From Nitrospinota bacterium (GTDB lineage: Bacteria; UBA8248; JACPRG01), in contig JASLXW010000301.1 of assembly GCA_030740135.1 (NCBI GenBank), forward strand, positions 1 through 5,385: DNA of 5,385 bases. Direction: 5' to 3'. Of this stretch, positions 1 to 5,385 are shown piece after piece (position 1 is the first letter of the stretch; the number at the start of each line of letters is the position of its first letter). The notes under the pieces were generated by a model. The model was not told the origin of the DNA, searched no databases, and saw only the letters and a list, made by a program, of their open reading frames with translations. Both the position numbers and the translations under genes were made by a program.

Positions 1-682
1 TGAGCAGGTGCCCGAAATCCCGCCGGTTGACCCGGAGCCGCTCCTCCGGGGGGAGAAACGGACACCACAACCCCAGAACGGTCAAGGTGCCGACGGCCGT
101 CGCGGAAAGGCCAAAACTCAAACTGGGCAGGATGGAAATCCCCGCCTTCCGCAGGGAGAAGGAGACGCCCAACAACACGGAGGACAGAACGGCCATGAGG
201 AAGTAGGACCATGCCGATTTCCGGCCGGCTTCGCCCCGGGCGGCGGATCGCGGATTGTAAGACAACATGGACACCCCGCCGACGATCAGCATCGTTCCAA
301 GATACACCAGCGCCGTAGGCCTCTCCCCGAGGGCCGCGACGGCGATGAGGACCGAAAACAGGGGCGCGCCGTTTGTGATGGTCACCGATCGGGAGAGGCC
401 GATTCCCCGAACGCTCATCGTGAGCAGGGTCCTGCCCAGCCCCGGCGAGGCGACGCCCGCGATGAGAAAGATCCAAACCCCCGCCACCCGGATTTCCCCG
501 AATGAGGTGGTGGCCCAGGCGATCGGCCCATACACCCCCAATGTGAACAACGCCAGGACCAGCGTGCTCGTGAAGGGCGTCGCGGTGCGCAACCCATAAT
601 TCATGTTGATGTTCGAGATGGCGTACACAACGGCGGCGAGCAGTGAGAAAAGCTGGGCGGCGATCAGGTCATCCATGGCCAT
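1..682 (-). CDS. EamA/DMT-family membrane transporter, third tandem copy (C-terminus cut by window edge)
   Basis: This is a partial inner-membrane protein of the drug/metabolite transporter superfamily. The reading frame runs open from ATG 682 to the left edge, giving 227 residues. The first EamA repeat is complete: hydrophobic helices alternate with LRTATP at residues 31-36, ASPGLGRT at 78-85 and ALGERPT at 117-123. The second repeat starts with LRKAG at 177-181 and PSLS at 186-189. The two complete neighbours are 300 residues, so about 73 residues lie outside the window. ATG 682 is chosen over ATG 676 because it places the N-terminus exactly in register with both paralogs; no clear Shine-Dalgarno sequence precedes either. 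By hand count 115 of 227 residues match the first copy (1788-2690), without gaps. It follows the middle copy by 51 nt and is probably co-transcribed. Family membership is secure; the substrate is unknown, since EamA proteins move very varied metabolites. Confidence 0.92.
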   Translation of the reverse strand, partial: MAMDDLIAAQLFSLLAAVVYAISNINMNYGLRTATPFTSTLVLALFTLGVYGPIAWATTSFGEIRVAGVWIFLIAGVASPGLGRTLLTMSVRGIGLSRSVTITNGAPLFSVLIAVAALGERPTALVYLGTMLIVGGVSMLSYNPRSAARGEAGRKSAWSYFLMAVLSSVLLGVSFSLRKAGISILPSLSFGLSATAVGTLTVLGLWCPFLPPEERLRVNRRDFGHLL

Positions 683-733
683 GCACCGGCGTGTCGGATT
701 GTCGGCGTCCGGGTCGGTCGGTCGCCCGGCGGA

Positions 734-1636
734 TCACCCGCGCGCCATCGTCACCAACACGGCCCCGCCGCAGATAAGGACGACGCCCGCCAGAAGGCGG
801 GCGTTCATTCGCTCCACCTCCCGAAACAACAGCCAGGAGAATCCCAGCGCGAACAAGGGCACCGTGAAGACCAGGGGCGCGACGGTGGACAGGGAGGCCC
901 TTTGAAGCGCGGAGAAAAACGCGAGATGAGCGAGGCTCGTGAAGATCCCGCTCAGCAGAAAGGGCAAAGCGCTCTGCCGGGTGAACCGGATGCGGTCGCC
1001 CGAAGGCAGGAGGAAATTCCAGAAGACGGTCACGGCCAGCGTGCCGACGGCCGACAGACACAACCCCACGCTGAGGCTGGGGATGAGGGCGACCCCCACC
1101 TTCCGGAGAAAAGAGGCGATCCCGAGCGTGAGCATCGCCAGCATGGCGTAGACGAAAAAATACCAAACGGTCTTCCCGCGCCCTTCACGCTCGCCGGCGG
1201 ACTTTTGTTCGACCGTCAAGATCAGCACGCCCCCGACAATCAGGAGCGTCCCCAGGTAAACCAAGGGCGTGGGCCGCTCGCCCAGGGCCACGATCGCCAA
1301 AAAAACCGTGACCAGGGGCGAAATGGAGATAAAGGCCGTCGAGCGGGACATCCCGATGCGGTTGAAGCTCATGTAAAGGAAGGTTCGGGCCAGGCCCGGC
1401 GCGGAAACGCCCGCCGCCAAGAAAACGGCCGCGCCCGAAAGGCTGAGACTGCTCAGGGAAGCAGAGGTCAAGGCGAATGGCCCGTACATCACCAGGGTGA
1501 CGCACGAAACGGTCAAGGTCGCCGTGATGGGTGTAGACGTGCGCAGCGCGAAACGGGCGGACGTGTCTCCCGAGGCAAACCCGAAAGCGGTGAGGACGGC
1601 GAGGAATTGGGCCAATGCCAGCTCAGAAATCCACAT
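734..1636 (-). CDS. EamA/DMT-family membrane transporter, middle tandem copy
   Basis: This is a complete 300-residue transporter of the drug/metabolite superfamily, predicted to sit in the inner membrane with about ten helices in two EamA repeats (roughly residues 5-140 and 155-297). Landmarks are LRTSTP at 31-36, APGLART at 79-85, ALGERPTP at 117-124 ending the first repeat, LRK at 177-179 with PSLS at 186-189, TVAPL at 251-255 and SWLLFREVER at 267-276 ending the second. A charged, glycine-rich loop at about 143-155 joins the halves. The start is well constrained: in frame, a TAA stop lies six codons upstream (1657-1655) and ATG 1636 is the only ATG between them. There is no good Shine-Dalgarno sequence at proper spacing. 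It is collinear with the copy at 1788-2690 over all 300 residues, with 160 identities by hand count. A 151-nt upstream spacer could hold its own promoter. The substrate cannot be told from the sequence. Confidence 0.95.
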   Translation of the reverse strand: MWISELALAQFLAVLTAFGFASGDTSARFALRTSTPITATLTVSCVTLVMYGPFALTSASLSSLSLSGAAVFLAAGVSAPGLARTFLYMSFNRIGMSRSTAFISISPLVTVFLAIVALGERPTPLVYLGTLLIVGGVLILTVEQKSAGEREGRGKTVWYFFVYAMLAMLTLGIASFLRKVGVALIPSLSVGLCLSAVGTLAVTVFWNFLLPSGDRIRFTRQSALPFLLSGIFTSLAHLAFFSALQRASLSTVAPLVFTVPLFALGFSWLLFREVERMNARLLAGVVLICGGAVLVTMARG

Positions 1637-1693
1637 GCCCCATGGGAAAAAGGGTTACAGCGTCACCCGTTCCGGGCAGACTCGGCGGCGCAA

Positions 1694-1722
1694 TATTTAC
1701 GGGCCTGACCTCCCCTTTGCAA
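1694..1722 (-). promoter_or_regulatory. Weak sigma-70-like promoter candidate for the middle EamA gene
   Basis: On the minus strand TTGCAA (1722-1717, four of six matches to TTGACA) is followed, after 17 nt, by TAAATA (1699-1694, three of six matches to TATAAT). This AT island stands out in a GC-rich spacer and would give a leader of roughly 50 nt before ATG 1636. The -35 box lies inside a perfect 10-bp palindrome, CTTTGCAAAG (1715-1724), which could also serve as an operator. The match is poor and the organism's promoter consensus is unknown. Confidence 0.22.
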
Positions 1723-1787
1723 AGAGACCCGGTTTCCCGGCTGCGCCGAGACCTCCTGAAAGGGCGTCCTCCCGCATCCCCGCGCGC

Positions 1788-2690
1788 TCAGCCCCGGGAC
1801 ATCGAAATCAAGGCCGCGCCGGCGCAGATGAGAAACGCCCCGGCCGCCAAGCGGAAGCTCAGCCTCTCTACCTCCCGCAACAACAGCCAAGAGTAGCCCA
1901 GGGTGAACAGGGGCACGATGGATGACAGCGGGGCCACCATGGTGACCGGACCCCTTTGAAGAGCGGCGAAGAAGAAAAGATGGGCCGAGCTCGTAAAAAG
2001 CGCGCTCACCAGAAAACACCCGACCCCCTGCCGGCTGAACTTGAACCGGTCTTCCCGCGGAAGGAAGGGATGCCAGAGAAAAAGAACGAGGATGGCCCCG
2101 ATCGCCGCCATCGAGAGCCCCGTGCTGAGACTGGGGACGATGGCGATTCCAAATTTCCGAATGACCATGGCGACCCCGAGCGCCAGACCCGCCAGCAGCG
2201 CATAGAGAAAGTAATACCAGAGGGTCTTCCCGGAGCCGTCGGATTTGGAAGCGGTGCGCTGCTCCTCCGTCAACAGCATAACACCGGTCACGAGGACGAA
2301 CGTCCCGAGGTACACCCCGGGAGAGGGCCTCTCGCCGAGGGCGGCGACCGCCAAGACGACCGTCACCAGGGGAGCGACGTTGATGATCGTCACCGACCGG
2401 GCCAGGCCGACCCTTCGGATGCTCATGTGAAGCAGTGTCCTGGCCAGCCCCGGCGATGAGGCGCCCGCGGCCGCAAGAATCAGCAGGCCTCTCAGCTCGT
2501 ACTCCGATAAGGGCGACGCGGCCAGGGCGATGGGACCGTAAATCCCCAGCGTGACCAATCCCAGGATCAGCGTGCTCGTCAGGGGCGTCGAGGTGCGCAA
2601 GCCGTACCGGCTGAACAAACTCCCGGTGGAAAAAGCGAGTGCGGAAAGGACCGCGAAAATTTGAGCGGTGAAAAGAGAATTCATGCGCAT
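1788..2690 (-). CDS. EamA/DMT-family membrane transporter, first tandem copy
   Basis: This is a complete 300-residue integral membrane transporter, the first of three tandem EamA paralogs and the one nearest the adenine deaminase. It shows two EamA repeats with about ten hydrophobic segments. Landmarks are LRTSTP at 31-36, SSPGLART at 78-85, ALGERPSP at 117-124, IRK at 177-179 with PSLS at 186-189, MVAPL at 251-255 and SWLLLREVER at 267-276. The start at ATG 2690 rather than ATG 2684 is supported by AGGA (minus strand, 2700-2697) six nucleotides upstream and by register with both paralogs. It begins 85 nt after the ade stop codon, on the same strand, so an operon with ade is plausible. The hydrophobic second half and GERP-type motifs are typical of the family (PF00892). 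Export of a metabolite is the commonest assigned role, but import is also known, and this protein's substrate and direction are not determined. Confidence 0.95.
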   Translation of the reverse strand: MRMNSLFTAQIFAVLSALAFSTGSLFSRYGLRTSTPLTSTLILGLVTLGIYGPIALAASPLSEYELRGLLILAAAGASSPGLARTLLHMSIRRVGLARSVTIINVAPLVTVVLAVAALGERPSPGVYLGTFVLVTGVMLLTEEQRTASKSDGSGKTLWYYFLYALLAGLALGVAMVIRKFGIAIVPSLSTGLSMAAIGAILVLFLWHPFLPREDRFKFSRQGVGCFLVSALFTSSAHLFFFAALQRGPVTMVAPLSSIVPLFTLGYSWLLLREVERLSFRLAAGAFLICAGAALISMSRG

Positions 2691-2696
2691 TCAGCA

Positions 2697-2700
2697 TCCT
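2697..2700 (-). promoter_or_regulatory. Shine-Dalgarno AGGA deciding the start of the first EamA copy
   Basis: AGGA on the minus strand, six nucleotides before ATG 2690, favours that start over the in-frame ATG 2684. It is the clearest correctly spaced ribosome binding site in the window; the ade gene and the other two EamA copies have none as good. Confidence 0.5.
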
Positions 2701-2775
2701 GAACAGCCGATCCGGACAGGCTTTCCCGAGGAACCAAAGGCAATTCATCCAGCGTGGAAGGTGGGAAGAGGGACG

Positions 2776-4545
2776 CTACACCGGAACGGGAACGATTTCG
2801 TGGGCGCGCGCGTCCACCAGGCCGTGATCGGTCAGCCCGCATTCCGGAATCGTCGGGAGGGAGACGAACGACAACGTCATGAAAGGATTGGGAAGCGGGC
2901 AGCCCAAGGCCCGGGCGGAGACCTTGAGATCGCGCAGACCCTTCACCACCTCACGGACCGGACGCTCGGACAGGAGGCCCGCGACGGGCAGGGGCAGCCG
3001 CGCCAGGGCCTTTTTCCCTCTCACGGCCACCAGGCCGCCCCGCATCCGCCGAAGGTGACGCAACGCCGTCAGAATCTCATCGTCCGAAGCCCCCACGACG
3101 ACCAGATTGTGGTGGTCGTGCGCAACCGAGGAGCCCAAGGCCCCTTCCCGCAGGCCGAACCCCTTGACCAGCGCGGCCCCCGCCTTCCCCAGCCCGCTGT
3201 GGCGATCCACGCACACGATCTTCAACACATCCCGGCTCACGTTCGAGAGGACCTCCCCTCCGAGGACCGGCGCGTCGAGCACCCTCATGCGGGTTGTGGG
3301 GAGGCTCGGGTGAACCTCGATGACCCGGGCCTTCAGCTTCCCATGCGTGATGGGGGCCTTGATGACGAGGGTCTCCGGCTCGATTCGATCCGGGAGCTTC
3401 ACGGTCCGCCGCGCCCAAAGCGGGGCCTCCTTCTCCCGGGGGCGGCGAACTGGGCGTCCGTCCCGGAAGACCGGTTGTCCATCGACCAGAACCGCCCGCA
3501 CATCGAACCGCCTCAGGCTCCCCACCAGGACGATGTCGGCCAGGCGTCCGGGGGTCAGGGCGCCCAGGTCCCGTTCGAGGCCGTAATGAAGCGCGCAATT
3601 CCAGGTGGCGCATCGCAAGGCGTCGATGGGGTCCATCCCCAGGCGGATGGCCTCGCGGACGTGATGGTCGACGTCTCCCTCGGCGAGCAGGTCGTCCGGA
3701 TGCTTGTCGTCCGTGCAGAAGCAGAGACGGTCGGTGGAGAGACCCTCCTTCAGAATTTCAGGCAGGATTTCCCCGATGCTGCGCTCGGTCGAGCCTTCGC
3801 GGAGAAAGACCGTCATGCCCTGGCGCAGACGGTCGCGGACCTCCTCGAACGTCGTGCTCTCATGGTCGTCCCGGATGCCCATTTCCCAGAGCCGTCCCAC
3901 GTCCTCCCCCAACACGCCGGGCGCGTGTCCGGCGAGGATCTTCCCGTCCGGCCGCACCCACTGGAGGATCTCCCGCTGCCGCGGGTCGCCGGCCAGGAGC
4001 CGGTCCCCGTTGAATTCGCCGAAGGCGACAACGCCCGGCCATTCGGCCATCTCCCGCACTTGCAGCCGTTTGAACTCGGCCCCGGAGGTTTCCAGCCCCG
4101 GCGCCGTGGGCACCTTGCAGGGCGCGATCAGGAAGATCCGGATGGGGAGTCCCGCCGCGTCGCGGAGCATCCACTGGATGCCTCTCAGGCCCAGGACGTT
4201 GGCGATTTCGTGGGGATTGATGAAGAAAGAGGTGGTCCCGCCGGGCAGAACGGCCTCGGCGAAACGCCCCAACGTGAGGAGGGTCGCCTCGGTGTGAAGG
4301 TGCGCGTCCATCAGGCCGGGAACGGCGAAGGCCCCCGCGGCATCCAGGGCCTTTCGCCCGCGGCCCTCATTCGGGCCGACGATCCTCCGGATGCGCGATC
4401 CGGAAATCTCGATGTCCGCCGGGTGGATCTCCCGAGTCAAAACATTGACGAGCCGGCAGTTCCGCACGACCCGGTCGGCCGAATTCGGTGCGGAACCGGC
4501 AGGCCGCGCGATCCGGCGCCGGGAGCGATTCGTCTGAATAACCAT
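2776..4545 (-). CDS. ade: Adenine deaminase (Ade type), divergent at several active-site positions
   Basis: Adenine deaminase hydrolyses adenine to hypoxanthine and ammonia in the cytoplasm for purine salvage (EC 3.5.4.2). Started at ATG 4545 it has 589 residues, close to the 588 of E. coli Ade as I recall it. The N-terminal part is an amidohydrolase barrel: DAHLHTE at 80-86, NPHEIANVLG at 110-119, FGEFN at 175-179, AGHAPG at 205-210, DDHES at 226-230, LREGS at 248-252 and CTDDKHPDDL at 277-286. The Ade-specific C-terminal domain shows AHDHHNLVVVG at 475-485, GGLVAV at 503-508 and SLPTIPE at 562-568. Likely metal ligands (H82, H84, E177, H207, H228, D279) are kept. Several usually constant positions differ, such as HTEAT instead of HIESS and DHHN instead of DSHN. 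A longer GTG start at 4614 is open but would read through a 10-bp hairpin and add 23 unfamily-like residues. An 85-nt gap leads to the EamA genes. The family is certain; strict adenine specificity is not. Confidence 0.92.
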   Translation of the reverse strand: MVIQTNRSRRRIARPAGSAPNSADRVVRNCRLVNVLTREIHPADIEISGSRIRRIVGPNEGRGRKALDAAGAFAVPGLMDAHLHTEATLLTLGRFAEAVLPGGTTSFFINPHEIANVLGLRGIQWMLRDAAGLPIRIFLIAPCKVPTAPGLETSGAEFKRLQVREMAEWPGVVAFGEFNGDRLLAGDPRQREILQWVRPDGKILAGHAPGVLGEDVGRLWEMGIRDDHESTTFEEVRDRLRQGMTVFLREGSTERSIGEILPEILKEGLSTDRLCFCTDDKHPDDLLAEGDVDHHVREAIRLGMDPIDALRCATWNCALHYGLERDLGALTPGRLADIVLVGSLRRFDVRAVLVDGQPVFRDGRPVRRPREKEAPLWARRTVKLPDRIEPETLVIKAPITHGKLKARVIEVHPSLPTTRMRVLDAPVLGGEVLSNVSRDVLKIVCVDRHSGLGKAGAALVKGFGLREGALGSSVAHDHHNLVVVGASDDEILTALRHLRRMRGGLVAVRGKKALARLPLPVAGLLSERPVREVVKGLRDLKVSARALGCPLPNPFMTLSFVSLPTIPECGLTDHGLVDARAHEIVPVPV

Positions 4546-4565
4546 GGCCGACTCACAAAATACAC

Positions 4566-4593
4566 GGCCCGGGGAGGAGAACTTCCCCGGGCC
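4566..4593 (-). terminator. Perfect 10-bp GC-rich hairpin, weak terminator or attenuator candidate
   Basis: Arms GGCCCGGGGA (4566-4575) and TCCCCGGGCC (4584-4593) pair perfectly around an 8-nt loop. Read on the minus strand, the hairpin lies 71 nt after the stop of the substrate-binding protein and 20 nt before ATG 4545 of ade. It is followed by GTGTATTTTGTG, which has only four consecutive T's starting five bases after the stem, so an intrinsic terminator would be leaky. It could partly uncouple ade from the upstream gene or protect the upstream transcript's 3' end. Its presence argues that the coding region of ade starts downstream of it. Confidence 0.55.
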
Positions 4594-4620
4594 TTGCAAA
4601 GCGCGGAATGTCACCCCGCT

Positions 4621-4659
4621 GATTGAGGCCGCCCGGCTTCGGCGAGGCCGACTTCAATC
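4621..4659 (-). other. Imperfect stem-loop immediately after the binding-protein stop codon
   Basis: GATTGA (4621-4626) pairs with TCAATC (4654-4659). Inside it GGCC (4627-4630) pairs with GGCC (4646-4649), and CCG (4633-4635) with CGG (4640-4642) around a GCTT loop, leaving small internal bulges. This gives about 13 pairs in 39 nt, starting five nucleotides after the TAG stop (4667-4665) on the minus strand. No T-tract follows, so it is not a classical intrinsic terminator. It may be an mRNA-stabilising 3' structure or part of a two-hairpin leader for ade. I recognise no known riboswitch consensus in it. Confidence 0.35.
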
Positions 4660-4664
4660 CTCAA

Positions 4665-5385
4665 CTACTCCAGCGGTTTGAGAATCATCCACATTTTCCT
4701 GTTCAGTCCTGCGGGCTTCACGAAACCGGCCTTGAGGGCCATTTTCAAAAAGGCCAGTTCTTCGTCGACGTACGTCTGGTCGATATGGGCGTTCTTGTAG
4801 ACTGACCCGTACTTGCCCATCCACTTCGCGAACCATTCGACCTGGGCGTCCGTGGCGTTCTTCGTGATAAAGTCCCTGTACTTCCTCGCCCAGGGCAGGG
4901 GATTGTCGTGGGCGTACTTCATCCCCTCGGAATACGCCCCGAGCCACGCCCTGGCGACCCGCTGATTCCCTCTCACCCATTTCCCCCAGCCCGTGAAGCT
5001 GGAGATGGCGAGGTGATGCTTCGTGCCCCGCCTCTTGGCCCACTCGGTAGCGTACGTGGCCAGGACCGGACGGATCTTGCCGCTCCTCCACAGATCCATC
5101 GAAAGGGGGATCAGGTTCAAGGACATCTCCACGTCCCCTTTGGCGAGGAGCCGAGGGCCCACCGGCCAGGGGGCGGTCACCACCCTGAAATCCTTCTTCA
5201 TGTCCAGCCCGTACCACTCCTTGAGCAGAACGGTGGCCATCTGCGCGGTGCCGGTGTCCCACCCGGGATGGACAATCTTCTTTCCTTTGAGATCGGCCGG
5301 GCTCTTGTACGGGGAATCCGAGCGGACGTACATGTCGATGAAGGCGTCCACCTGCTTGCCGTACATCACGATGTCGTGGCCTTCG
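4665..5385 (-). CDS. ABC transporter substrate-binding protein, NMT1/SsuA-like (N-terminus outside window)
   Basis: This is the C-terminal 239 residues of a periplasmic solute-binding protein; the frame is open through the right edge (EGHDIVMYGKQ...), so the start and any signal peptide are outside. The type II periplasmic-binding fold shows in the hinge-region sequence SPADLKGKKIVHPG (5303-5262), then a WDTGTAQMATVLLKEWYGLD segment where the family has a Gly/Ser/Thr ligand-contact loop leading into a helix, then a DFRVV strand and an LLAKGDVEMSLNL stretch (the usual 'gets/counts' strand-helix region). The last third is helical and rich in Trp, Tyr and Lys. It resembles NMT1/THI5-like and SsuA-like proteins, which feed ABC importers with sulfonates, pyrimidine precursors and other small organics. 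No ATPase or permease gene is visible; these could lie upstream, outside the window. It sits 119 nt before ade on the same strand. The ligand is unknown; a purine-related one is inference from the neighbour only. Confidence 0.82.
   Translation of the reverse strand, partial: EGHDIVMYGKQVDAFIDMYVRSDSPYKSPADLKGKKIVHPGWDTGTAQMATVLLKEWYGLDMKKDFRVVTAPWPVGPRLLAKGDVEMSLNLIPLSMDLWRSGKIRPVLATYATEWAKRRGTKHHLAISSFTGWGKWVRGNQRVARAWLGAYSEGMKYAHDNPLPWARKYRDFITKNATDAQVEWFAKWMGKYGSVYKNAHIDQTYVDEELAFLKMALKAGFVKPAGLNRKMWMILKPLE

Noticed and set aside
902..1708. A 268-codon plus-strand open frame across the middle transporter
   Set aside because: Its product is very hydrophilic and compositionally biased (G, R, E, Q, D), as expected of the reverse strand of a membrane-protein gene. 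The minus-strand frame has full EamA motifs.
1724..1753. Direct repeat GAGACC (1724-1729 and 1748-1753) with a small CCGG hairpin between
   Set aside because: Six-base repeats and four-base stems are expected by chance here, and no T-tract follows on either strand, so neither a terminator nor a binding site can be supported.
1700..1777. A 26-codon minus-strand ORF starting at ATG 1777, as a possible leader peptide
   Set aside because: It has no proper Shine-Dalgarno, its composition is ordinary, and no attenuator-like alternative hairpins were seen after it.
2698..2720. Possible small hairpin (CCTG...CAGG with an inner CCG/CGG) covering the AGGA of the first EamA copy
   Set aside because: Only seven pairs interrupted by a single-base bulge and a five-base bulge; such pairings are common by chance in GC-rich DNA, so no translational switch is claimed.
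1663..2748. A 361-codon minus-strand frame overlapping the first EamA copy in another phase
   Set aside because: The 300-codon EamA frame in the same place has family motifs, matching paralogs and a Shine-Dalgarno. The longer frame shows only R/G/P/H-rich shadow sequence.
2668..4626. A 652-codon open frame on the plus strand covering the whole ade region
   Set aside because: It is antisense to a clear adenine deaminase, its translation is low-complexity and rich in R, P, G, Q and D with no recognisable domain, and GC-rich genes often leave the opposite strand open.

Overview
The window is GC-rich bacterial DNA, above 60% GC by eye, and every supportable gene lies on the minus strand, so transcription runs from the right edge to the left. 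The gene types (an NMT1/SsuA-like substrate-binding protein, an Ade-type adenine deaminase and stacked EamA transporters) and the GC-rich codon use fit a metabolically versatile, non-model bacterium. Nothing in the window fixes a phylum.

In transcription order the layout is as follows. (1) 5385-4665: the C-terminal ~239 residues of an ABC-type periplasmic substrate-binding protein, cut by the right edge. (2) 4664-4546: a 119-nt spacer holding two stem-loops. One is an imperfect hairpin just after the stop codon. The other is a perfect 10-bp GC-rich hairpin that looks like a weak terminator or attenuator. (3) 4545-2776: adenine deaminase (ade), complete, 589 residues when started at the ATG after the hairpin. 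(4) 2690-1788, 1636-734 and 682 to the left edge: three consecutive EamA/DMT-superfamily membrane transporters. The first two are complete at exactly 300 residues; the third is cut by the window after 227 residues. The three align with one another without a single gap and are about 50% identical by hand count, which indicates an old tandem triplication. The spacers on either side of the middle copy are 151 nt and 51 nt. The 151-nt spacer holds a weak promoter-like AT island and a TTTGCAAA-centred palindrome.

The genes can be read together as a small nucleobase-type module, and this is inference. The binding protein would capture a small ligand, Ade would convert adenine (or a related 6-aminopurine) to hypoxanthine plus ammonia, and the EamA proteins would move substrate or product across the inner membrane. 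The deaminase keeps the metal-binding framework of the family but departs from it at several normally invariant active-site positions, so its substrate should not be assumed. That divergence and the ungapped transporter trio beside it are the most interesting points. No mobile elements, CRISPR arrays, tRNA or rRNA genes were seen, and no stretch longer than 300 bases lacks a gene.
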